A stretch of DNA of 64,000 nucleotides. Source: Entamoeba histolytica HM-1:IMSS (lineage: Eukaryota > Evosea > Mastigamoebida > Endamoebidae). The stretch is taken from assembly GCF_000208925.1 (NCBI RefSeq), contig NW_001914895.1, forward strand, positions 1 through 64,000. Reading direction: 5' to 3'. A model generated the notes under the pieces. That model ran no database searches and was not told the origin of the DNA. It was given only the letters and a program-made list of their open reading frames with translations. The position numbers and the translations under genes were made by a program. Positions 20,270 to 29,776 of the stretch are shown piece by piece. How positions within the stretch are numbered: position 1 is the first letter of the stretch; every line of letters starts with the position of its first letter.

Positions 20270-21239
20270 TCATTGATTTCTTGACTTAAAGTAATGGTAA
20301 ATTGAAAAACATATTCCAAAAATAAACACACAAATAATGCAAAATATAAACGTTGTTGCACTTACCCACCATAATGAAGTAGTTGGTTTAACAAATATAT
20401 AATCTGGACATGATGTTTTATAATCTTCTGGGATTTCTGGTACTATTCCATGTTAGTGTTAAAAAAGCAATTAATAACTAAATGAGAAATAACAAACAGA
20501 ATGCTGAGGTTCTATTATTACATAAATTTGTAATAAAGTAATATGGAACAGTTATCTCTTCTTCTCCAATGATCAAATTCAATGAAATTAACTCAGAAAT
20601 ATTATTTGTTTTGTTTGATGAAATAAACTTAGTGTTTTCTAAGAAATAAACTCCATGCTTTTCAATATCTTTCTTTTCTCCTTCATTTACATGAATTTTA
20701 ATTCTAGTGTTAAAGTCAACAATGATGGTGTTAATATTATGTTTGTTCATAGAATGATAATTTAATTCAATTGAATTTGATTTTAATGTTTTAATTGAAG
20801 ATTCTTCTTCTAAAAAAATTGAGTTGCATTCAATGACATTACCATTTAATCCTTTTTGATAATGTAATGTAGAAAGAGGAAGATGAATAGAATTAATATG
20901 AACTAAAGTTGAAAAAATAATAAAATCACCTGACATAATTGAGTTAATATCACCATCGTTGATAGAAACTATTATTTCATGAGGTGGAAGTAATAGTGAA
21001 GTTATGTGTGAAGTTAATTTAATGTTTGTTTGGTTAGATTTTGAATAGTCCAAAACACAAATTCCAGAACTACACAAATAATTGTTTGTTGGATCTTTTA
21101 TATACTCTATTGAAATACAAATTCCATTACTTAATTGATATCCTTCATCACAACTTATACACTCAATGTCATTACATTTGTTACATCCATACATGCATCC
21201 GTAAGTTTGTATAATAAGGATAATCAATATAAACATCAT
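20270..21239 (-). CDS. Receptor-like type I membrane protein with short cytoplasmic tail (two exons)
   Basis: Exons are 20498-21239 and 20270-20442, split by a 55-nt GTTTGT...TAG intron (20443-20497, phase 1). Spliced, it encodes 304 residues. It begins with a signal peptide (MMFILIILIIQTYG), followed directly by a small CxxC cluster (CMYGCNKCNDIECISCDEGY) of the kind found in Entamoeba surface kinases. About 200 beta-rich residues with N-glycosylation sites follow. Exon 2 adds CPDYIF, a membrane helix (FIFCIICVFIFGICFSI) and a roughly ten-residue tail ending SRNQ. Taken alone, the first exon looks like a secreted protein, so the intron decides topology. It resembles the receptor-kinase ectodomain without the kinase. 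The cysteine cluster is at the N-terminus here, the reverse of the 4296-9389 protein. Function is unknown. Confidence 0.75.
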
Positions 21240-22854
21240 CCCACTGAAACTAAAAAGTTGTTTAAAACCCTATTTTCTATTTTGACTCGTTGTTATGTTA
21301 ATTAATTGATAATACAAGTTTTATTCAAAAACAATTCAATCACCATCGGGTATTAACATACCATCTTAATATAAAAAGATAAAACAATTATTGTATAGTT
21401 AATTTATCAATGCTCAAATAAGAGGCAATAAAAATACCTCTAAATTAGTATTTTTAAATACAATGAGAATTGCTTGAGAATCAAAATTTATATAACGTTC
21501 TTTTTTTCCATCTTTCTGTTATCGTTATTTTCTTTTTTTTCATTGAAAAACTACCACAGTAATTTGTTTCTATTATACACATATACTGTGTGTTATCTTT
21601 TTTTTAAATCAACATCTTTATCACTTTTATTGAACAATAAGACTAGTATATCATATTCTCTTCAAATATCCTCTTATTCTTTAATTGTGATTTGCAATAA
21701 GAATTATCAAATTCATTTGGGATTTTGATATTAGTTAATGTCAATTGATAAAAGAGTTATTTATAAATGATAAAGTAAAAAGATATTGAATAAAAAAAGG
21801 ATAAAAAGAAGAATGAAAAGGAAAAGACATACTAAATAAGTTTAATTATGAAAGATTGTAGTGGGAAAATAACATTGGTTAGAAAGAACAGATGGAAAGC
21901 AATGAAAGGAAAATACAAGACAAGTATAAGTGTGTCATATAAAGAAATTAAATGGCGTTATAATAGAAGGATTAATCGAGTAGAAATAGTTTGATAGAAA
22001 AGAATAACAGAATAGAGAGATGAAAAAGAGTGGTGAGATATTACAGAGCAAGAAATACTTTAAGGGATATTTTCAAATTAATATCAAAAAGGGGATATAA
22101 ATTGTTTGTGTATTTAAGTAAAGAAGTTAGAGGGGATAAAGATATAATACAATACCTAGAAAATAATACACAAGAAATAGAGAATAAAAAATGCAGGAAG
22201 GAAAAACGTCAAAAATGGAAATAAAAAGAGGTAGAAAATGAAGGAAAGTCAATGACTATATGAAAGAAATAACAATGGAAAAAAGCTAAAAGATAATGAA
22301 ACATCAAATATATACAATAAATAATTCAAAAGAATAAAAGACAAAATACGTCATTCAATGATACAAGAAGAAGATAAAAGTCAAGAGAAAGAAGTTCAAT
22401 AAGAAGAAAAGAAAGAAAAGAGAAGTGATACACGTTGATAAATCTAAAATTGATTTATATTTTCATTTCATATTGATTATTTAATGAATGTTAAGAATCA
22501 TTTTTAGTTTATTTCTATTTCATGCATAGTTTGAATATTATCTTGAATACTTCTTCTATTATTTTATTTGTTTGTTAATTTTAATTGATTTCAATATAAG
22601 TAAACAAGAAAGAGCAGATTCAAGAAAGTGAAGAAAGTGCTGAATGGAAATGATGAGAAGCATGATAGAGAGTAATAATGAGGATAAAAAATGAGTAAAG
22701 TTTTGAGTGAAAAGAAAGTAAAAGAGAAGAAAGAGTAATATGTAGTGATTAAGAAAAAAAGGTGTAAGAGTCAGTAAGAAATAAGTGAAGAGAAAGGATG
22801 ACGAAAATACAAAGATAAGAGCTGAAATGATATGAATCAAATTAAGAGAATGAA
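21240..22854. other. Purine-rich accessory region with decayed coding-like traces
   Basis: From about 21780 to 22860 the plus strand is unusually purine-rich and G-containing compared with ordinary spacers here. Two short plus-strand stretches read like protein: about 21848-21990 (starting MKDCSGKITLVRKNRW) and about 22033-22224 (containing RYYRARNTLRDIFKLISKRG), with stops between. The composition is Lys/Arg/Glu-rich and no family is recognisable. It could be a remnant of a retroelement like the one at 25.6-26.9 kb, but I cannot show that. The minus-strand open frame at 22559-22870 is a pyrimidine-strand artefact. Confidence 0.35.
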
Positions 22855-23483
22855 CTAAGATAAACAGCATTTTTTCGATGAACAGGAATGAGGATTTGGT
22901 TGGTGCTGAGATGGAGATGGAGGTAAGTCATCACGATATGAAAGTTGATATTGTAGTTTAATTATATTTGATAGGACTTTAATAATGTCAGATTCAATAT
23001 CCTTACAAGCAGAGCCAGTTTGAGAAGAACAATAATATAATGGTGGATAATTCATTTTTTTAAGTTGTTTAAGAATTTGACGTTCACTGACAGTAGGAGG
23101 AAGATCTGATTTTGTTCCAACACAAAAGATAGGAGGAAGAAGAGGAAATTGTTGACAGAATGTATTATAGTAATATTTTAATGACTCNNNNNNNNNNNNN
23201 NNNNNNNNNNNNNNNNNNNNNNNNNNNNNNNNNNNNNNNNNNNNNNNNNNNNNNNNNNNNNNNNNNNNNNNNNNNNNNNNNNNNNNNAAGAATAAAATTT
23301 AGTTTTAAAGTCAAGTCCAGTGGGTGGAAGATATGTTGACATAAACTGATCATTAACAATTCTCTCAGAAAGACATGTCTTTCCAGTTCCTCTGTCTCCA
23401 ATAATACTGACTTTAATAAGATAGTCATAATCATATTGTTGAATATTTTCCATTATTTTATTGACTTTTAAGTTCATCTGCAT
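22855..23483 (-). CDS. Rab-like small GTPase, interrupted by an assembly gap
   Basis: The 5' part (23288-23483) encodes VSIIGDRGTGKT, a P-loop GxxxxGKT, followed by the switch I region (TYLPPTGLDFKTKFY). The 3' part (22855-23187) runs from ESLKYYYN through VGTKSDL, the G4 (N/T)KxD motif, and SSQTGSA, the G5 region, to a Pro/Ser-rich hypervariable tail ending SSKKCCLS, a geranylgeranylation-type double-Cys end. Between lie 100 N, covering switch II and the DxxG motif. The two sides are not in the same frame if the gap is counted as exactly 100, so its true length must differ. Rab proteins direct vesicle traffic; the subfamily cannot be named. Three in-frame ATGs are possible starts; 23483 is the first. 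Confidence 0.8.
23188..23287. other. Assembly gap of 100 N
   Basis: A run of exactly 100 N, the conventional placeholder for a gap of unknown size. It falls within the Rab-like gene. Confidence 0.99.
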
Positions 23484-23586
23484 TATCTTTTTAATAACTG
23501 AATGTTCAAATCTTTTAACTTTATTGAACCTAATAAATTATTTATTTCAAGGAAATAACAAATGAATATTAAAGAAATGTTAAAAA

Positions 23587-25175
23587 TTAAATAAGAGTAG
23601 TCTTTGTTTTACTCTGAAGCTCAAGGAATTTAGCACGAAGTTCATCTAGTGTTAGTGGAATAGATTCTTCACGGATTTTTTGAACAAAGTGTTGTTCGTC
23701 TAAAGAATAAGTGTTTGTAATACGAGACAATGAATAAAGATAATGAAAAACAAACAAATTGATGGTTGTTGTGTCCCAACTGATGAATGTAAAATGTTGT
23801 TAGTTAATTTATTCATGTCATTAGCATTAAATGATCTAAACAATGATTTATTGTCATGACTATTATCATTAATATTAATATTAATTTGTGACGAATTAGA
23901 TTGATGCATTTTAGTGTCATTTTTGTTCATTAAGTCTTGAGTAGGATTAAATTGAGAAGATAAAATTGGTGGAAGAGATGAAAGAGATGATTCATCACTT
24001 TCAGGACAATCAAAAATACAAAAATCATCACTTAAACTACGTTCGTCATCACTTGAATTATTTGAATCATTTGAATCATCATCTATGTCTTCGGTGGTAA
24101 ATGTTAAATAAACAAATTGGTTAATGAATGAACCAATTCCTTCCATTATAATATCTAATGAATAATTTAAAGCATGTTCAATAGTAGGATTATAATCATT
24201 ATCAACTAAAGAAGCAGGGTATTTACTAATATCAATATTTGTGTCAGTAATAAGCATAGCTGCTGCTTTATTTTTAAGAGAATAGTGAGTTGCACCAAAG
24301 ATTGTAAAACAAAGTGGGAATGTTAATTGATTATTTCCAAAGTAATGCATTTCAACCCCATTGTCAACCCATTGATGACCTCTAATAATTGCAATACATT
24401 GATTGTCTTGAAGAAATTTATTAATTGCTTTATACCCATATTTGTATGAACAATTTCTTTCTACATTAGGAATAAATTCAATTGATTTGTAATACATTTT
24501 AAAGTCTAGATGTTCATTTAAAAATTCTTCAGTAATAGGATCTGACCATAATATGTCACACATTATCCCTTTACTTGGTGGTTCACAAAATCTATTAATT
24601 TCATTAATTTCTTCTATTTTCTTAATTTCTGGTGAAATTCCTCCATGACAACAAAAGAATTTCCCTATTTTTCTTTTAATAATCACTCCAAGAGGAAGAT
24701 AATCAAAACTCTCACAAAACTCATAATATATGTTAATATTATATTTCTTTTTACATTCACTCATAAATCCCATCGTTTGTGTCATCATTCTTGTTTCATG
24801 ATTTCCTCTTAAAATTATGACTTTCTTTGGATTATTAATTTTCATGCAAAATAACGTTATTATGATTTCCGTACTCATTCTTCCTCTATCAACATAATCT
24901 CCAAGATATATTTTCGTTTCTTCCGTTTTGTCCCAATACTTATCTTCTAATTGTGTTAAAAAATCAAAATATTGTCCATGATAATCTCCAAATAAAAGTC
25001 CATTGTCATTCACTTCAATTACATTCTTTTCTTCTTTAAGAATCTTTTTAACTTCTTCATTAATTTCATGAATCGAAGTCTCTTTTATCCCTCCCCCTTT
25101 CATAAAATGTTCTCTTAATTTCTTCATATCATATTTCCCTTTATCATCCTTTGGAATTTCAATATTATATCCCAT
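23587..25175 (-). CDS. Calcineurin-A-like PPP-family Ser/Thr phosphatase (two exons)
   Basis: Exons are 23756-25175 and 23587-23699, with a 56-nt GTTTGT...TAG intron (23700-23755, phase 1). Spliced length is 510 residues. Metal and phosphate-binding motifs are intact: GDYHGQ (63-68, usually GDIHGQ), GDYVDRG (92-98) and RGNHE (123-127), then CCHGGISPE and RGHQWVDNG. Features such as EPPSKGIMCDILWSDP, RNCSYKYGY and a PL.FTIFGA...NKAA block fit PP2B/calcineurin better than PP1 or PP2A. Residues about 360-475 are Ser/Asp/Asn-rich and disordered. Exon 2 contributes a helical tail (FVQKIREESIPLTLDELRAK), which replaces a spurious hydrophobic end that arises if the intron is read through. I see no clear calmodulin-binding helix, so calcium control is uncertain. 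The Rab gene lies 103 nt downstream. Confidence 0.85.
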
Positions 25176-25589
25176 TTCTTTGTTTTCTAGTTTTCTCCCT
25201 TTTTTTTTATTCTTTTTTATACTTCTTCTTTTTATTCTTTTTATCCCTTCCTCTTCCTTGCTTTTTATTCTTCTTTCTTTTTTGTCTCTTCTCTTTATTA
25301 ATTTTCCTCTTTTATTTTCTTCTTTCTTATATTGATCCTCTTGTCCCTTTTTTCTTATTACTACTTTTCATCTCCTTCTTCTTTATCTCTCTTTCTTTTT
25401 TCTTTTATACTTTTTGTGCTTTTTCTCGTGTGCTTTTTGCTTTTCCTTATCTTCTTTTCTTCACTATTTATTCTCTTACTTATTTTTTCTCTTCTTTGTT
25501 ATTCTTTTTCTTCTCTCTTTTGAGACTATTCTCTTGCTTTTCTTTCTTCTCTTTATAAACTTCCTTTGTTTCTTATTATCCCAGTAATT
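25176..25589. repeat. Pyrimidine-rich low-complexity tract
   Basis: Almost entirely C and T on the plus strand (TTCTTTTT-type words), giving an artefactual open frame of Phe, Leu and Ser. It starts just upstream of the phosphatase ATG and ends where retrotransposon homology begins. The reverse complement resembles the purine-rich stretches at 26.85-27.02 and 27.7-27.9 kb. Confidence 0.6.
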
Positions 25590-26850
25590 GAATGTGATGA
25601 CCTGTATAAATACCTAGGAATATGGCAGTCCGATGAAATTGATGACACCTTCAATTGTAAAACCATCAAAGAAAAAATGATGAAAAAGATGGAAGAAATA
25701 AACACTGATGAAAGTAGTAATAGAAGATATATTACTAGAATAAACACGGAAGTAATCAATATCTTCAGATATTCAGCATCAGTTGTAAATTGGAAAATCA
25801 CTGACCTAGATAAAATGGATTTGGAGATAAGAAAATATTTAAGAAAGGCAAAATACATTGGTGCCGGAAACTCCAAAGATCGGTTATATGTCATTATAGA
25901 AGAAATGAAGGATTAATAAATATAAGGGAAGAATATGTTATTGAATTAGTAAGAACAATGATGTACTACTGTACCAGAGAAAGTGAAATAGGAAATAACA
26001 TATTAGAGAGATGGTACAATAAGAATGGAATATTGAATAGAATTAAAAACACTAATTCATAAAATAAATGAAACAAAAATAGAAGAAATAATAAATGAAA
26101 TTATTGAAAATAAAAAAGAAAAAGAAGTAGTAGTAGAAATAAAGAAATTATTAACCGACCAATACATCAAAAAATGGAAGTGTCATCAAATTAGTGGATA
26201 TTTTAGAAGATGGTTTGAGTCAAAAGGAGTAGATAAAACTACTACAGTGAAAGAATGGAAGTCAAACAATATTAAGAAAAATGCATTCCTTCAATTAACT
26301 AAAATGCAAGATGGAGCAATATTTTGTATGTACAAGAAAACAAAAATAATGAAAAATGAAAGATTGAGATACTCCACACTTTGTAAAGACAAGATAGCTA
26401 CAGTAGAACACATTCTACTATCTTGTATTTGTCATAATAAATCACAAATAGAAAAACATGACAATATTGGTATTATAATATTGGAGGGATTAATAAGAAA
26501 ATATACATGAAATAAACAATATAAAACCCCCATATGAAACAATGTTCAAATATAAAGACATCACAATGATATGTAACAAACAAATAATGCCTAAAAGTGA
26601 TGGACAATACCACAAAAGACCAGACATGTAATAGATAAAAAGAATAAAACTAGTCTAATATTTGATATGACTATTGTGGCTGATCACAATATTAATTGAG
26701 CCTATTTGAAGAAAAGAAATAAGTACAAGGAATTAAAGAATATTCTAATGAAAATAGAAAAGTTAAAAGATGTCAGAATAATTCCAGTAGTAATCTCAAT
26801 AAATGGATTAATAAATAAAGAAAGTAATAAATGGCAACGAAAAAAAGCAA
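25590..26850 (+). mobile_element. Decayed non-LTR retrotransposon (R2/R4-like), 3' part of the polymerase/endonuclease ORF
   Basis: Three plus-strand segments in different frames read in order as the C-terminal half of a LINE polyprotein. Segment one (25590-25910) holds LYKYLGIWQ and NIFRYSASVVNWKI...DRLYV, the post-catalytic RT/thumb region. Segment two (about 26100-26510) holds a zinc-knuckle-like C...TVEHILLSC...KHDNIG, as in site-specific LINEs with C-terminal endonuclease. Segment three (about 26615-26830) holds RPD, then LIFDMTIVADHNIN and RIIPVVISINGL, the layout of a restriction-like endonuclease (PD...D). Frameshifts at about 25910, 26050 and 26625 and stops (such as TGA near 26695) show it is dead. 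The RT catalytic core is missing, consistent with 5' truncation. The family is assigned by motif only. Confidence 0.75.
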
Positions 26851-27054
26851 ATAATTGAAAAAGAAGAGAATGAATGATATAAAAGAATAAAAAGAAAGTA
26901 AGAAGTAGATGAAGATGAAGAAAGAATAAAAGTAGAAAGGAGAGAATATAAAAAGAAAGAAGATAAAGTGTAATAAAACAAAAGAGATGATAAAAGAAGA
27001 AAAGAAAGAAAAAAAATAAAGGATGCAAATTTTATTGAAACAAATAAAAAAAGC

Positions 27055-27084
27055 GCAAAATTTAATGATGCAAAATTTAATGAT
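27055..27084 (+). repeat. 15-bp tandem repeat, two copies plus a partial
   Basis: GCAAAATTTAATGAT occurs at 27055-27069 and 27070-27084, followed by a diverged third start (GCAAAATATT). Confidence 0.85.
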
Positions 27085-28277
27085 GCAAAATATTTAGCAA
27101 CATTTTTATGGATGCAAAATATTTTGAAATAAAAATAAATCATCATTTGATATTATTATATTTGATAATAAATTATATTATATATTAAATACATCATATT
27201 TCTTTATTATTTATCTTTCTTTTCTTTTTATTATTTCATATATTACATTATTATTCATTCATTTATTATTTATATTTCATTTATTAAATAAAATGAAAAT
27301 GAAATTGTAAAATAATCAATCAATTAAATATTCATGAATAATAATTTATTAATATTTAATAATTGAAATAATAAATAATAATGTAACAATAATGATATAT
27401 TCAATATATTCTTTATTTGATTTGTTCAATATTAGATTATTCTATTTCATTATCATTTCATTATTTCATTTATTATTTTATATTCATTTATTATTTTTTT
27501 AAAAATCAAATAAACAATAATATTGATATTCATTCATCATATTCATTTAATATAATAAATATACACAACATTTCAGAATAAATAATAAATAATTAAGAAT
27601 GAAAATATTGATTTATTCAATATTTTATTCAACATAAATTCAATAAAACATATATTTAGATAATACACAAATGAAATAATAAAGAAATATACAATACTCA
27701 AGAACTAATAAAAAGAAATAAAAAGAATGAATGAAAATAAAATTGATAAATAATAGAAGAAAGAAATAGAAACAACAATGAAAAACAAATAATATAAAAA
27801 GAATATAAATATATAAAAGAATAAAAAGAAAGTATAAGAAGAAAGAATATAAAAATAATAAATCACAAAGAGGCAATAAAAGAAGAAAAGAAGAAATAAA
27901 AAGTGTATTTTTAATGTAAAAATTAGAAATATGAAATAAAAGTGTCTAATTTAATGATGTAAAATGATTAACAATATTTTATTAATGAAAAATATTTTAC
28001 TCTTTTTTATGTTTATTATTTATATGTATAACTTCATTATGATGTTTATTATATAATCAATCATATGTGTTATGTTATTATAGCATATAATAAGTGATAA
28101 AATATAAATGAAAATGATATGAATATATGATATAGAATATAAAAACAAAAGAATAATAAGAATAAATGATAAATAAAACGAGAAATGATAGTCAATGATA
28201 TAATAATAAAATCAAAGTATAAAAGATAAAATTAATATAAAACAAAAGAGAATAAATATAAAATGAAAATAGATATA

Positions 28278-28320
28278 AATGATAATAATATAAAAATGAT
28301 AATAATATAAAAATGATAAA
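28278..28320 (+). repeat. 17-bp tandem repeat, about 2.5 copies
   Basis: AATGATAATAATATAAA occurs at 28278-28294 and 28295-28311, with a partial copy to 28320. Confidence 0.8.
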
Positions 28321-28703
28321 GATGAATATTCAAATAATAAAATACATTTAAATATAAAAGAATAACAATAAGAAAATCTAAATAATATAAACATAAAAAT
28401 AATCATAAAATAAGAATAATATAATAATATATAGATAATAAGAAGAATACAATGATATAAATAATATAAACAGAGAAATAAATATATAAAAATACGATAG
28501 ATAAATAACATATAAATAAAAGAATAAAAAGAATAAAAATAAATATGAATAATCAAATCATTTATTTCATTAATATTTCATACAAAATAGAAATGATTAT
28601 AAAATATAAACATAAATATTTATATATTCTGTATTTATCATACTTTTTATTTTTTATTTATTTTTATTTTAGGAGCAAAATATAATAAATGGAATATTCT
28701 ATG

Positions 28704-28723
28704 GATGCAAATTTTTTTGCATC
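28704..28723. repeat. Short perfect inverted repeat (GATGCAAA / TTTGCATC)
   Basis: The 8-nt arms GATGCAAA and TTTGCATC flank a 4-nt T loop, followed by a T-rich run. It lies in the last of the three related blocks and may mark an element boundary. Confidence 0.7.
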
Positions 28724-28760
28724 TTTTTTCTTTTTTGTAAATTATTTAGATGCATTTTTT

Positions 28761-29776
28761 CTTTGCTAATTTTCGTACCCGTAATAAATTAATTAAAGAA
28801 TTAAAAACCTTGTAATACAAAACATGATTGGTGTCATAAAATATTGATTCTATCACAGTCAAACACACTCCATAGAGCTGCTAGAAGAAGATAGTTCAAG
28901 AATAAGAATAATCTCCAATAAGCAATAGAAACAATAGAAGCTATTTCTATTAATACTTAATTAATTGCATATTATTTTTCTTTATTCATTTTTTTAGATA
29001 TGAAGGTTGTACATCAGAGACACAACACAAAACATTAAAATGAGTCAAATCATTGCATCACCAGTTATATTCTAATCATGGTGTTACTATTGAATAGAAA
29101 ATATCATATTTAATATTGAAGTGATGGTTATAATTATTGTTAATGATGATGGAATATCATTTATTATAATAGAAGAGTGTATATTTGTAAAGATGGAAGT
29201 ATTATGTATTTGTTAGGGTGCAAATATATTTGATAGTATGGGTGTTGTCAAAGAAAAATGTATACTGCAGTTGATGATAAATGAAATTATGGATAAGTAA
29301 CAAAGTAGTGAGGATATATTCTTTAATTATAAAATAAAAAAAATAAAGGATGACGATTTTTTAATACATACTAAACTTGAAATAAAGATGAAATAAGTAC
29401 TTAAATGAAGAATATTTATTTGATAATGTTTTCAAAACTGTTGATTCAATAGAAATAAAAGAATGAAAAATATAAATTCACACTTCTCAACAATGAAAAG
29501 CTAAAGAATAAGTGAATTGTAGATGAGTAAATATTCTTAAGCTTAGAGATGTTGTTAGTCTTTCTTGAGTAAAAGAGAATAGAAAATAAAATCAATACCA
29601 TTTAATAAGCTATTTCTTGAATATAATTTTCAAGCAGATTCTTTAATTTAGATTATGAAATGAGCTAGTATCGTTTAAGTCTACTCATCTTATTGATAAA
29701 CGTCTCATGACTATTTAAAACTACTATGATAATCTATTTTACTTGATATTTTAAAGAATAAACTAAAAAAATTCTT
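28761..29776. other. Intergenic DNA, no gene seen
   Basis: About 1 kb of AT-rich DNA with more normal base mixture than the A-rich region before it. No protein-like frame longer than a few dozen codons and no RNA gene is recognised. Confidence 0.5.

Larger units (their letters stand above)
26851..28760. repeat. A-rich low-complexity DNA with three diverged GATGCAAA-type end copies
   Basis: The plus strand is mostly A with G or T: purine-rich at 26.85-27.02 and 27.7-27.9 kb, AT-only elsewhere. Related blocks recur near 27022-27125, 27940-28000 and 28670-28745. In the first two, AATTTAATGATG(C/T)AAAAT is followed by a short AT spacer and AAAATATTTT. Each of these two follows a similar purine-rich stretch. 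Long open frames on the minus strand here are compositional artefacts. It may be nested copies of a non-autonomous element or the extended 3' region of the retrotransposon. Confidence 0.5.

Noticed and set aside
20131..20361. 76-residue minus-strand frame
   Set aside because: Overlaps the real second exon of the 20270-21239 gene in a different frame.
22559..22870. 103-residue minus-strand frame
   Set aside because: Pyrimidine-strand artefact overlapping the Rab 3' end.
25151..25558. 135-residue plus-strand open frame
   Set aside because: Almost only Phe, Leu and Ser from a pyrimidine tract; no ATG context or homology.
26702..27146. Two overlapping minus-strand open frames
   Set aside because: Complement of A/G-rich low-complexity DNA and antisense to the retroelement.
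27640..28556. Minus-strand open frames of 78 and 114 codons
   Set aside because: Phe/Tyr/Ile-rich products of A-rich plus-strand repeats.
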